Source: Rhododendron vialii
Lineage: Eukaryota; Streptophyta; Magnoliopsida; Ericales; Ericaceae
DNA: 64,000 nucleotides
Direction of reading: 5' to 3'
NCBI RefSeq assembly: GCF_030253575.1
Contig: NC_080557.1
Coordinates: 18,177,501 to 18,241,500, forward strand
Part shown: one piece after another, positions 12,739-24,319 of the stretch
How the letters are laid out: each line of letters starts with the position of its first letter
How positions within the stretch are numbered: position 1 is the first letter of the stretch
Position numbers and translations under genes: made by a program
The notes under the pieces: generated by a model
What the model was told of the DNA's origin: nothing
Seen by the model: only the letters and a program-made list of their open reading frames with translations
The model's database searches: none

Positions 12739-12900
12739 AAAAACCATTTCTCCCTCTCTCTCTCTCTCTCTCTCTCTCCTCCTACCTAAAAGCAAGCACT
12801 CACAATTTAACAATCAAATCTCACCCTTCTTCATTTGCCGCCCGCCTCAGCCCCATCTCTCTCCCTCCCTCTCTTTACGCAACGAATCTGAGATCTGAAG
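12600..12900 (+). promoter_or_regulatory. Presumed 5' untranslated exon of the NAK-like kinase gene
   Basis: A long CT-rich stretch with two CT microsatellites (about 12703-12733 and 12757-12778), typical of plant 5' leaders, ends in GATCTGAAG followed by GTGAAC at 12901, a plausible donor. The first coding exon starts after an acceptor at 15572-15573. If the two are joined, the leader intron is about 2.7 kb and contains the nested hAT elements. This is inference; no transcript evidence is available. Confidence 0.4.
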
Positions 12901-13460
12901 GTGAACTTCAGTCTCTCAGATCTCTCTAATCTCGCTTCCGACACCAAATCTGAGACCTTTAAAGGTTGCTTCTTAGCTTTCAATCGCTTGGTTATTCATT
13001 GGTACAATTCTTTATCCTGTACGGGATTTTTATTTTCCATTTATGTCATTCTATTGATGTAGTCTTTGTCATTCAATTGTTTCTAATGTGATTGTCGTTT
13101 TAATTGCTTGGTTGTTTTAGTTGAGTTCTTGAGCTTGCATTGGTCTTGAAGCTCGATAGTCAATACCCTGGCGTTTGGATCTATTAGTTTTTTTCAAGAA
13201 CGCGTACTTTATTCAAACTTCAGATGTAGTGTAGATCCGTCTATCCTGTGTTGATTTCGTTTTGTTATGCTGCCCAGTTTGAAATGCTGCGATGGGGTTC
13301 CTTTATAGGGATCTGTCTCTGTTTAAATCTTTATGGAGATTGGACTTGTAAAAGTAAGCATACATCCCATTTACCTTGAAAAGAAGAAGTAATTATACAT
13401 CTTATGCCCGACTTTAGCAACCATTGTAGAGAAAGAGATCTTGATTCTTGTCTTGTTTGG

Positions 13461-14394
13461 CAGCAGCGGCAGATCCAGAAGTTTAGACCGAGGGGGGGCT
13501 GACTTAAGAAAAATATTTTCATTCAGAAATCTACTCATATCGTGTAGCTTTTGTAGTACATCACTATATTGTATATGACATTGTTTTCTTTTTTGGTCGA
13601 CAGTTGCAATGCTCATGTGTGATTATTTTCGTATATGAAAAAAATTGGTAAAATTTTACGAAGTAGAATAAGTTTAATTTTGACTAGATCAAATCCAATT
13701 TATTTAGATTTTCAGAGATTTGTATAGTCATTATATAAATACTCATTATATTATGTAGAGTATTTGTAAAATTCTAAAATTGGGGGGTGGCCGGTAGGGC
13801 TGTAAACGAGCCGAATATTAGAATGTTTAGATTCGTTCATTAAGTTTTTTAGCGAACTCGAACTCGAGCTGAACTCAATGAAAATTATGACGAGCCAAAC
13901 TCGAACCGAGCTTGTCCAGGTTTGGGTCAAACTCGAGTTTGTTCACGAGCCTTAACGATCCAATAATATCATATATTTTATGCCCTCATACAGGTCTAAA
14001 ATTGCAAATAAAATTTTCATTATGTACATAAATATGTTCATATACATATAAAATCATAAAAACATATACATAAGTAAATTTTTAGTAAATGTAAACGTTT
14101 AGACTTGTACAAGTTTTAAAATTTTTACTATATAACTATATAAAATCTCCATGATACACATATACTCTAGGTTCGCGAACTTAATCGAGCCGAATACTGC
14201 TGCGTTCATGTTCGGCTCATTTATGAAACGAGCCTAAAATTGAGGTTCAGGTTCGGTTCATTTAGTAGACGAATCGAACTCAGTAGACGAATCGAACTCG
14301 AACGAACCTTTACCGAGTCGAGCCTTGAACAGTTCACGAACGGCTCAATTCATTTACAGCCCTAGTGGCCGGGGCCCCTTACACACCTCCGTGT
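13461..14394. mobile_element. hAT-type non-autonomous element (outer of a nested pair)
   Basis: An exact 8-bp duplication TTGTTTGG flanks it at 13453-13460 and 14395-14402. The left end reads CAGCAGCGGCAGATCC, and GGGGG/CCCC tracts lie near both ends, as in plant hAT MITEs with CAGTGGCGGA ends. It contains no transposase. A second hAT element (13795-14364) is inserted near its right end. Confidence 0.65.
13795..14364. mobile_element. hAT MITE with exact 8-bp target duplication (inner of a nested pair)
   Basis: The termini are perfect inverted repeats TAGGGCTGTAAA and TTTACAGCCCTA, flanked by exact GTGGCCGG duplications at 13787-13794 and 14365-14372. It is 570 bp long. Just inside the ends are alternating GAGCCGAA/TTCGGCTC-type motifs, and near the right end is a short tandem repeat of AGTAGACGAATCGAACTC. 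It has no coding capacity. The end TAGGGCTGT is shared with the large hAT element at 45637-51191. Confidence 0.9.
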
Positions 14395-15586
14395 TTGTTT
14401 GGCGTTGTGCTTTTTCGACTACTTAGTGTACTTATTTCGAACTTTAGATGTAAACTTATGAACTGGATATGGGTTTTGGTTGTGCAGTGGTCTGTAGATT
14501 ATGTGTAAATTTTATTTGAAAGGCTACTGCTCATCATCCCAGATGTCTGCTTATTACTTTCCTATAAAAAAAGGTAAATCTCCATTGCATATGCAATTTG
14601 AAATGAGAATGCTGCGATTAGGGTTTCCTCTGTATGTATCTGCCACTGATTACTTCTTTATGGGGATTGCACTTGTAAAAGTAGCATATATTCCATGCCT
14701 GCCATTAGAAACCACAGAATAGTCCTAGTTTCCTATATACCTGACATAATTCTTGATTATTTTGTCCCTTTACCTTGGGGATGAAAATAAAACCCACCGA
14801 ACATTTCAGGGTTTGGTCGGCCCAAGCATAAGATCTGTCGGTTTCGATTTTTGAGGGAAATAAATTCTTGATTTGCGATTCGGTCTCGGTTGCCTGAAAT
14901 TACTCCCAAACCCGACCTAAGCGAAGGAAATATTCTAAGATCTATACCCTTTTGCACCGAATGGGATGGCAAATTCTTTAGTGGTGTAGGTTAAATCCTT
15001 GCTGTCCATCTTAAACCCTAAATGCTAAACATGATTGGAGACTTTTGCCTTAAGCCCAAAAAAATTTGTTGTCCCCTTTTCTGTTTTTGAAGTCCAACAT
15101 ACCCCAAAAACCAGACCGACCCAACCTGATTTCACCCCTACTTTACATGCTATTTCCTGTTTGGAAATTGTCAAATCTCTCAAGTGAAGTGTCTCCGAGA
15201 TGTTATAGAGTTCGCCTACCTTATGTTCGAAAATGGAGGGTTATTTAAAGTTATCAACTTGTCTAGGGTCCTAGGGATATAAGTGTATTTCTCCGTCTTG
15301 GATATGTGCACTAGCCTCCATCATATTTAGATCAAGAGTTGCAGCTTTCTAAAAACTTCAGTTTACTTTTAAAAGTTGATAGCAGATATGATCTGGCATG
15401 CATAGTTAAAATTTATGGTGCTATATGTTCTGGAATAACAAATTCTTGCTTCAATATGTAATAAAAAGCAGCATTTTGCTTGAAGTATCCAACGCTGTGA
15501 GTATATCTTACTCATTCCTCTATCTAATTTCACATGTTTATAACGTCAAACTGTGATGCTTTGTCTTTGTTAGATCTCTGCCAATC

Positions 15587-18500
15587 ATGTGGAGGTTCAA
15601 ACCATTTGGGCACAAAGAGCAAACTGGTCTTGAAGGCCGCACCATTGACATTGGCAATTTGAAAATCCATGTCCGCAATGCCATTGCTGAGGGTGGATTC
15701 TCTTGTGTTTACTTGGCTCGGGATGCAATACACGGTTCAAAGCAGTATGCCTTAAAGCACATTATATGTAATGACGAGGAATCTCTGGAAGTTGTGAAGA
15801 AAGAAATATCTGTGATGAAATCTCTAAGGGGGCACCCTAATGTTGTCATGCTTTGTGCCCATGCTATCTTTGATATGGGGCGGACAAAGGAGGCACTCCT
15901 TGTGATGGAACATTGTGAGAAGTCCCTGGTCAACATGCTGGAGAGTAGGGGAGCTGGATATTTTGAGGAGAAGCAAATCGTTGTGATATTTAGGGATGTC
16001 TGTAATGCAGTCTTTGCGATGCATTGCCAGTCCCCTCCCATCGCTCATCGGTAAAGATTACTGATACTTGATCAAAATATATGGTTTTCAGTTTCCTCTA
16101 TCGATTTGTACAAACTTCTCTTCCATTTGGTAAGCCCAATTTGTCTAACTGATTATCTTCCAAGAATCTGGGCCTGCCGGCTAAAATCCAAGCATTATCT
16201 ATTTCCTGTGGAAAATGATAAAGGAAATTTGATTCAACGAAGTATTATATGATATACTCAATTCCTCATTTGGTGATAAGTGCTTTTATGCTTACCCTTA
16301 TATGGGGTTTGCAAGAGTTTTTCTTGCAATGTACTGATAAAAAATTACTTCTTTGCCTTTCAAATTCTGTGCTTTAGAGACTTGAAGGTTGAGAATGTTT
16401 TGCTGGGGCCTGATGGTTTATGGAAATTATGTGATTTTGGAAGTACCTCTACTAATCACAAGAGGTTTGAAAGGCCTGAGGAAATGGGAATAGAAGAAGA
16501 CAATATCCGGAAGCACACAACACCTGCCTATAGAGCCCCCGAGGTTGAAGTAATTTATGTTTGATTACTAATAGTCATAGCTGGTGTAAATGTTGACTCC
16601 TGTCTTGTTTCTTGACTTAGATGTGGGATTTGTTCCTGAAAGAAGTCATAAATGAGAAGGTGGATATTTGGGTAAGTTGTTTATACCTTGTGAATATATG
16701 AAGGATTTTGAAACAGTTGACTCTGTTTGTGTCAGTGTTTTTTAAAAGCGAATGAGCAATGCAACGCATTATAACCCTCATGAGGCGAGGTTACGCCTGG
16801 AGGCGTTGCGGCATAAACAATTAGAAACCTTGTTTCAATTGTAGATATGTAATATCATTCAAGAAGAAGAGAAAGAGAGAATAATATCAATGCTGAAATT
16901 AATTCAGAAAAGCTCCTCTAAACTTAGAAATAATTTGGATGTTGATATATGTTCATATTTTACTGTCTTTAGCTCTATCTAGCTAAACTATATCTATATG
17001 TCACCTAGAGCTAGTACACTAATTTTCACATAAAAACATACTTATATTACATGTCAATGCGCTTTCTAGTTCTAGCGTGCGAGGGAGGAAGGGAGTGAGT
17101 GAGGTCATGTTGTTCCAAAGAAGCGTAAGCCTCGCATAAAGTGCGCAAAAAGGCTTGAGGCATTTTTTGGATGCCTCACGTGATGTGAGCCTCAACTTGG
17201 CCTTTGAAAACCTTGATTTGCCTCATCGGATTTAGCTTTTGGGATGTTTGATGAGCATCCAAGTTATTCTGTTATTCTGCAGGCCTTAGGTTGTCTTCTC
17301 TTTCGCATATGCTACTTCAAGTCTGCATTTGATGGTGAATCAAAGCTACAAATTCTAAACGGGAACTACCGCATTCCAGATTTACCAAAATATAGCTCAT
17401 CCATTATAAGCCTAATCAATGATATGCTTCAGTCTTCACCAGATGCCAGACCAGACATCACGCAGGCAAGCGCTTTGCTTGATTGGCCATTCATCTCGAT
17501 GAAATTAGGTTAGTTTAGATTTTTATTACACTGGCAATAATAGGTGCCAAGAGCATCTATTTGCTTACTGATGCTGTTGTCTTCTGTTTGGTGGCAGGTT
17601 TGGTTTCGTGTTAATGATTTATTACCAGATGATTTACAGAAATCGTTACCCGATAGACCCCCAGAGATGCACCAACCAGGTACCGACGTGCATGAAGGTA
17701 AGGACGTTATCCTTGCTTACATCAGTATTTAGGCGTTGGAACTCAGTAGACTAAATACTCTTCATGAGTTATGTATTATGCTTGACCTTTTTTTCCGCAT
17801 TACTGCCAAATTTTGATTGAATAATATGCTAATGCTGGGCAGAGTAATGGGGAAGTCCCAAGAACCTGATCGGTGTTGTTTTTGTTATCTGTTTTTTCTG
17901 CTCTATGTTTTTCAAGAACCCAAAAAACATGTTTGATGAACAGTAGTCTCGAGGCAATAGTACAATACCTGTTTACAAGCAAATTTCTTCAAAACAACAA
18001 GTTCTTTATGCCACCAAAACATTTTCCCACTTGTCAAAAAAAAAAAAATTTGTTTGAAAATAAATTTGATTGTGAGAGCGTTGGGTGTTTAGTTTAGAAA
18101 AACAGTTTCTAAAAGCGTTCTGCAGGACTGTTTTAATAGCAATCGAACAGGGCCTAGGTCTCCGAAGTTGTATTAAGGGATGGGAATATTTATTCGGAAA
18201 GTTCTTTTTCCAGTTTAAATATTCTGATAGTTATGGTTGTTCATCAGGGACTCCAAAACCTGTGACTAAAACTCAACCAACTCCTCGTAGGAGTCCACCA
18301 CCCCCACCACAATCAGAACCTACAAGGAGTGCATCACCCACACCAGTTAACAATTCCAAGGACAGTGGAGGGGCTCTTGGTGCTTTCTGGTCCACTCAGC
18401 ATGCTAAGGACTCACTTATTGCGGAGGACCAAAAAGGGCCCAAATTTGATGACGACGCATCAAGACTTGATCAGGGTCATCCAGAGAGGCAGGTTTTTGG

Positions 18501-19608
18501 CCATAATCCTAGCCCGCCAAAAAATGTGCACGTAAAATCTGTCAGCCGAACTGAGGAAGGAGGCCCTTCCAAGGACTTTGAAATAAAATTTTTCAAGGAG
18601 GATTCAGGTCATATCAGCGGAAGGAAAAAAACGGCAAACCCTGATAGCAAATCTGCTTTCCCAAATGAGGCGTTCAACACTTTTGTTGCTGAATTTGACA
18701 ACAATAAAGTGAGCCCAGGAATCGAGAGTAAGAAATCATGCCATGAAGAAGAGTTGGCAGCTGAGGTAAAGAGGCTTAAAGAAGAGTTGAAGCAAGCTAA
18801 TATGGAAAAGGCTGAAATAACCTCCAAATATGAAAAGCTTTCTGCCATTTGCCGAACTCAGAGACAGGAGATACAAGAGCTCAAGCAAGATCTTGCTGCT
18901 AGAACCCAATCACCAAATAGAGAAGCTTCAAAAGACCAAACATCTCCTTCATTTCAACCTAAAGTCACCCCAACGGTATTTATTCCTGCTGTACTAAATA
19001 CTTGCCTACCTATATGTAGCGTTTGGTTCACTGGAATGAAGCTGAAATGGAATGGTATGCTCTTCTGATGTTTTGGTGCGCTTTAAAATTTGACAGAATT
19101 AGAGGTCAGTTTGGGTGAATGGCCATCCACTTGGAGGCCTAGGATTGATCATTCCATTCCTTCTCACAATCGTGCCGGCATACCAAACTCTACCTGTCTA
19201 TTTAATATAGCATGAATAATATGCGGTTGTTTTTCATTCTGATCTCAGCAAAGCGAGAAACTTGAAGGAACTGTTTGGGAACTTCAACAAGGATTATTTG
19301 GCAATACTAGCTCAAGTCCAGAATCTAAGCAATGGCAGGCTTTCGCTGATAATCCCAAGCCGCAACCAATGTCTATGAATGATACTCCTAAATCTGTTAG
19401 GACAAGGAATGGTAACCAGAACAAACCAGCTACTCCATCACATTCAGGCAGCGACAAATGGGGTTTTGGAACAGATAACTTCACAGCAGTTCCTACCTCC
19501 TCTCCTATTTCCAGACCTGGTAATGAGTTTAGTTCTCAGCGCTTTGGCGAGCCAAAGAACATAGAGAACAAGTCGGCTTCTCAACCTGCTGGATGGGCTG
19601 GTTTCTGA
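15587..19608 (+). CDS. NAK/AAK1-like serine/threonine protein kinase
   Basis: Seven coding exons: 15587-16050, 16378-16543, 16621-16671, 17283-17465, 17598-17697, 18248-18975 and 19249-19608. They predict 683 residues with all phases joining. The kinase domain covers about residues 25-288: glycine loop EGGFSCV (35-41), ATP-binding K57, catalytic HRD 154-156, DFG 174-176 and APE 208-210. DFGS and the sequence around APE|MWDLF fit the AAK1/BIKE/GAK (NAK) family, whose animal members phosphorylate clathrin adaptors; an endocytic role in this plant is inferred. A proline-rich linker follows, then a coiled coil at about 489-535, and the protein ends in WAGF. Exon 2 could end 6 nt later (GAA|GTAATT), adding two residues. 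Intron 4 begins with GC. The ATG at 15587 lies 14 bases after an acceptor and gives the family N-terminus MWRFKPFG. No disruption is seen. Confidence 0.9.
16733..17215. mobile_element. hAT-like MITE in kinase intron 3
   Basis: Starts CAGTGTTTTTTAAAAGCG and ends GCCTTTGAAAACCTTG, an imperfect terminal inverted repeat. It is flanked by GTTTGTGT and ATTTGCCT, a 5/8 match compatible with a decayed 8-bp duplication. The body is rich in GAGGC/GCCTC motifs. It explains most of this 611-bp intron and has no coding capacity. Confidence 0.55.
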
Positions 19609-20429
19609 TGTATGCTATCTGTGGGAATTGGAGGTATTTTGTTATGATTGTTACCACGATTATGTTATCGTCTATTTTTTTTCGGAATTGGAGGTATTTT
19701 GTTATGATTGTTACCATGATTATGTTATCGTCTATTTGTTTTCGCCTACATGCTTGAAAATAAGGAATGTATAGCTTTATGGTCTTTCCTTCTGCACAGA
19801 AAAATAGGAGATTTTAAGTTGCACCTGAAATGGCCAGTGTAAAGCCATTTGCCAGGAAATGATTATTATCCTCGTTATATTTTGTTCTGACTTTCTTTTT
19901 ATTCTTGCAGTTGTGTTATTCAATCTTTACGGGCCTGTGAACATATCAAGAGCATTTTTATGCGGAGAACTAGTTGGTACATGGATTGACTTGATGGGAA
20001 GAGTTTGCTAATACTTGTAGATCATCATCTTTCTGATTACAGTAACATTTGAGCCTGCCATCATGTGCTAAAATTACCTTTGGTGGTTCTTTCTATAATA
20101 AACTCATAGTGACTTCATATTTTCTTTATATTCTACACTTCTGCATCAATATATTATTTTTGTGTTCATGTCTCTGGAACTCATTTGTTTTTGTTTTTTT
20201 TTAAACCCCTTTTCCTGTGTATAACCACGTCGAGCACTGTTTTACAAAATCTTCACTTTAGTCGACGCCATTATAACGAATGCCACTAAGAAGAAAATGG
20301 GAAATACTGTACAAGTATATCTGCCTGGTAAAATAGGATTAATAATCCAAAGAGCAACAATGATAGGAAGGTAGAAGAGCGAAGATAAGTTTTACTTTTC
20401 GTTATTGTTATTTGGTGTATCTTTCTGTA
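19609..20429. other. 3' flank of kinase gene
   Basis: Contains a tandem duplication of about 62 bp at 19624-19740 (GGAATTGGAGGTATTTTGTT repeated) directly after the stop codon, probably in the 3' untranslated region. The rest is AT-rich with no supported gene. Confidence 0.6.
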
Positions 20430-20812
20430 GAACTTGGGGTGGGTGCTGAGCAGCTCCGTGCTGCGTAGCCGCCGGCGCGGCCTTGCCGGCATCGGTCCGA
20501 CAATCGGAGACGTTCACTGCGTAGAGCTCGTCGAATGTTACGAGTGTGCCAAAAATCAACTCGATTAAATATCGTTAAGTGCTTCATCAGAACACATATA
20601 ACTTGAAAAGAATGGATTCAATGGTTTTGATCCAGTGTTTTGTATCCATTAGGATTCATTTTTTTTCCAAGGTTTATGTATTCCGATGAGGCACTTAATG
20701 ATATTTGATCGAGTTGATTTTCGGTACACTTGTAGTACTCGACGAGCTCTACGTAGTGGACATCGATCGTCAGACAGATGCCGGCGGCTGCGCAGCACCC
20801 CCCCGGGTTCAC
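20430..20812. mobile_element. Foldback element, copy 1
   Basis: Two arms of about 180 bp are inverted copies of each other around a short A/T-rich centre near 20640. Landmarks on the left are TGCCGGCATCGGTCCG, TAGAGCTCGTCGA, CTCGATTAAATATCGTTAAG and AATGGATTCA; the right arm carries their complements. A related copy lies at 23171-23583. No coding capacity and no clear target duplication. It is predicted to form one very long hairpin if transcribed. Confidence 0.75.
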
Positions 20813-22216
20813 TGTATTTTGCTATTTGGTGCCGAAACCCCTTTCCATTTGTTCATGATGAGGTAAGGCCATTTTTTGAGGATCTAAATAAAAAGGTGCT
20901 GTTATTTCATTACGTCCATAAATTCCATTGAATTCGATACAATGGATTGCACGTGTTTTCTATCTTTTCGTTTTCTGTACTCTTCAAATCTGAAGTTTTT
21001 TAAATTTATTTAGTGGAGATAAATGAAGTCAATTTTCACTCACTCTAAATGATTTTGAACAAATCAATATGTATTCTTAAACAAGAGTTAAAAAAAAGAA
21101 AGACAATCTCCCATGAATAAAATTTGCTAGATAAGCAATGCAACGATAGAGAAGAGTGCATGCTGAAAGTTTCTACATCAGGTTAGGTAGCTTTTAGTCT
21201 TGATCCTTCATAGTAACAGACTATCCGATTTACCTGCTAATTAGTGGACGTGATGCCTTGAATTGCCAAGCTTTTTGTGTAAACAAAGGCAATAGATGTT
21301 TCTGTATATTTTGATTAGGTATGAGAAGTCTTATTAACTATGTGGAACTCATAAGGAATGGAAAAACCCTTCAGAATTAGGGATGTGAGTGTCATGCAAC
21401 ACTTAAAACGCGTTTTACCTTTAGTGGCTCCAGCGATCTTTGATTTATTTTGCTTTCAACCCAATTTTCATGAAAAAAGCTTCCATATTTTCAAGGTTGG
21501 ATTTCACCATCTTTTAGTACTTTAAAACCCTTTTATTGACATATAATAAGTCTCAAATAAGATTTAAAACGGGGAGATAACTAAAATGAGTTTTTTTTAC
21601 TCATTGAGGGTAAAATGGTTATATCTTTTTGTATAAATATTATTTTGGGTCCAAAGCGCTTGAATTTGAAAGTAGACTTAACTAACTTTTCAACGCTTCA
21701 AACCATGTATAAATCAAAGTTTGGAAGAGTCCGAAGCGAACCCGCGAAGTTTGGCCTTTTGTGCAGTCTGGAAATCCGTGAGATCGACATTAAGGCTGCG
21801 AGATCAATTTCACAGATGCGAAATCAATTTTGCTGTAAATTTGGAAACTTCTTTAGGTGTTTGATTCAGTTCAACCTTATCGAGCCCGATCGTTTTACTT
21901 GGTGCACACGTTCTAAACACTTTTCGATAAAGTTTTTATATGAAATTAACTCTATTTTCAAATTTAATTAAATTCCAATCAAGTTTTGACATTTCAAAAA
22001 TTGATGCAGGCACTCCAAATCCAATGTAATTCCAAAGCCACTTTCCTTTGCTTTTTGGAGTGCCAATATCATTTTCCCTCTCCAAATCTCTATAAATAGG
22101 GACCTCTTCCGATACAAATTGATGCAGGTTTCTCAGTACCTCTCCTGCTCTCTACACATCACATACACAACCCTAACTTCAAATTACACTACACCATCAC
22201 CTCCCTTGAGTTTATA
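20813..22216. other. Gene-free DNA, probably old retroelement sequence
   Basis: No supported gene. A TATA-like TCTATAAATAGG at 22089-22100 is followed by a C/T- and A/C-rich stretch, as in the promoter part of an LTR. The surrounding DNA may therefore be a decayed LTR, into which the LINE tail at 22231 inserted. Its ends were not found. Confidence 0.35.
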
Positions 22217-22230
22217 ACTCCGAGTTATAC

Positions 22231-22567
22231 TTTACAGGATGGATCAATCATTTGGAAGTCCATCTCACATTTGGGGAGATCACATTTTGGGATGTTGTCT
22301 ATTTATTTTGTAAATTGCTGAAACATTGCAGTGGTCTGTATTTTTTTTCTGTGTTGTTCGTCGCCTTGGGTTGGCTCCCGGCCAGCCTTCCTCTTGTTTT
22401 CCTTTCGGGTGTTGGATGACATGTGATTGTTCGGGATCTTATGTGCCAACCTAATTAGAATATTTGATTCAGATTGTTTTACTGGGTATCCTTGTTCCCT
22501 TTAGCCTTTGTAATCCTTATTTCAAAGTTTAATAAGATTTCTTTGCCATTCAAAAAAAAAAAAAACC
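22231..22567 (+). mobile_element. 5'-truncated LINE (3' tail) with 14-bp target duplication
   Basis: The insert ends in a poly(A) run after AATAAGATTTCTTTGCCATTC and is flanked by an exact direct repeat ACTCCGAGTTATAC (22217-22230 and 22568-22581). A long target duplication plus a poly(A) tail indicates target-primed reverse transcription. The 337-bp insert has no long reading frame, so it is probably the 3' untranslated end of a LINE; a processed transcript is the alternative. Confidence 0.75.
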
Positions 22568-23170
22568 ACTCCGAGTTATACACACTAGAGAACTTTGTGA
22601 GTAAAAACACCCTGAGAGTGTACCCATATTCTTCAAACCGAAAGAGCTCTGCACTCTTTAAAAGGCTACGTGAATCGAGTTTGTTTATTCAATCCCTGTT
22701 GAGGGATCAAGGTGGGATGTTCACCCAGTCTCTAGACTAAACGTATTTTTTTAAATTTATTTCTTGGATATTCTAACCCCTCTGTTGTTGTCGCATTTTC
22801 TGTTTTTCTGGTTTAAAGAGGAACACCGGTCGGCACATCGCTATGTCGGTCGGGGAACCGATTTTGCCCTTTTCGTTTTGCCAGCCACTAGGTCCTTTAT
22901 GCAATGGACGAATTGATTTGCATACAGAGTTGTTAATTTTATTTTTATATATTTTCCAGTCATTGTATGATCCCCTTTTCCTATCCCCGCGTGCAACTTA
23001 TTTTTTGTTATCATATCTCACATTGTTCTAACGGCTAAAAATCAATTATGTGTGGAATCAAACTAAATAATTGAAAAGCCCCATATGGAATGATTAGAGG
23101 CCAACCATTTGGTTGGGCGGAAAAGGGTGCTTAACACCTTCCTCTCACCATTTGGTTAGCTCTCGAAAAT

Positions 23171-23583
23171 GGACTGGGGGAAGCTGTTGTGCAGCTTCGT
23201 GCTGCGCACCCGTTGGCGAGGCCTTGCCGGCATCGGTCCGGCGATCGGAGACGTTCACCACGTAGAGCTTGTCGAGGTCTACGTGCGCGCCAAAAATCAG
23301 CTCGATCAAATATCGTTAAGTGCCTCATCCGAACATGTATAACTTGAAAAAAATGGATTCAGTGGTTTTGTATCCATTAGGATTTTATTTTTTTCAAGTT
23401 ATATGTGTTCGGATGAGACACTTAACGATATTTGATTGAGCTGATTTTTGACGCACATGTAGAACTCGACAAGCTCTACGCGGTGAACGTCTCCGATCGC
23501 TGGACCGATGCCGGCAAGGCCTCGCCAGCTGGGGCGCAGCACGCTGTGCAGCACGAAGCTGCACAGCAGCTTCCCCAGTCCAC
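23171..23583. mobile_element. Foldback element, copy 2
   Basis: Inverted arms of about 200 bp each, more alike than in copy 1. Shared landmarks on the left arm are GGACTGGGG at the tip, CTTGCCGGCATCGGTCC, GATCGGAGACGTTCAC, TAGAGCTTGTCGAG and CAAATATCGTTAAGTG; the right arm carries the complements. CGAAAAT flanks both tips (23164-23170 and 23584-23590) and may be a 7-bp target duplication. No coding capacity. Confidence 0.8.
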
Positions 23584-23779
23584 CGAAAATAGAATATTTG
23601 TCCAATTTCCTGGTTTCTAAAACCAAGTGGCGAATCCAAACAGTTTAAGTGCGCTGCTACAGGCACTTTCGATAACAAATGTGTTGCAAGGGGTGTCTTG
23701 AGCTTTGTTAATTGGGCATCATGATAAGCTTACCCTTTGTTGTAGTTATTGGGATGCACACTCGGTACATAACTTAGGT

Positions 23780-24319
23780 GTATCTGCGACAGCAAAAGAA
23801 AGTGATCTCATGGGACGGAACATGGCTAGGGGTTGGGAAGGAAAGATCTCGCGGATGAGATCTTAGACCACACGATAGGTTAATGGATAGTAATAAACCA
23901 ATTTATGTGAAAAATCATTGTTTTTACTTCTTCACATTATTATTATCTTGTTGCTTGCTATCGTAAAGTAAGAGAGGTGGTTGGGTTGGATTATTCTATT
24001 GGGTGATTTATCACTCACGGATACATCTGTATTCTGGTAAATCGATTGCTTCGGCGATTAATTTGCCAGAGGGTGCAGGATTCAACGGAGGGGATTCAAT
24101 GATGGTGTAGTTCGACACGGAGAGAATATCAGGAACAAAGAACAAGTATGATTGGAATCCGTATCAAGCCTAGAGTCGGCTCTGAAGTCAATGTATTTTG
24201 AATCAGTAAATTTTCATGAGATTGTAATAGCTAAACATTTATTTTAGAAAATTATATTTATTTAGCAAAATTTTCTTAAGAAATTATTTTATATTGTTCC
24301 TGAAAAATCGGGGCGTTAC
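23780..24319 (+). mobile_element. LTR fragment (3' part, gypsy-like)
   Basis: Ends CCTGAAAAATCGGGGCGTTACA; many plant gypsy LTRs have such a terminus (complement TGTAACGCCCCGATTTT). Upstream, the block GATCTCGCGGATGAGATCTTAG and then AGGTTAATGGATAGTAA is also present at about 44860-44910, in a related fragment. The left end of the LTR was not identified. Confidence 0.55.

Noticed and set aside
18085..18247. In-frame upstream extension of kinase exon 6
   Set aside because: The frame is open but the acceptor at 18246-18247 joins exon 5 in phase and gives the family sequence HEGTPKPV; upstream residues look like intron.
23432..23678. Overlapping reading frames on both strands of the foldback element
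   Set aside because: They mirror each other because the arms are inverted copies. No domain or start context supports coding.
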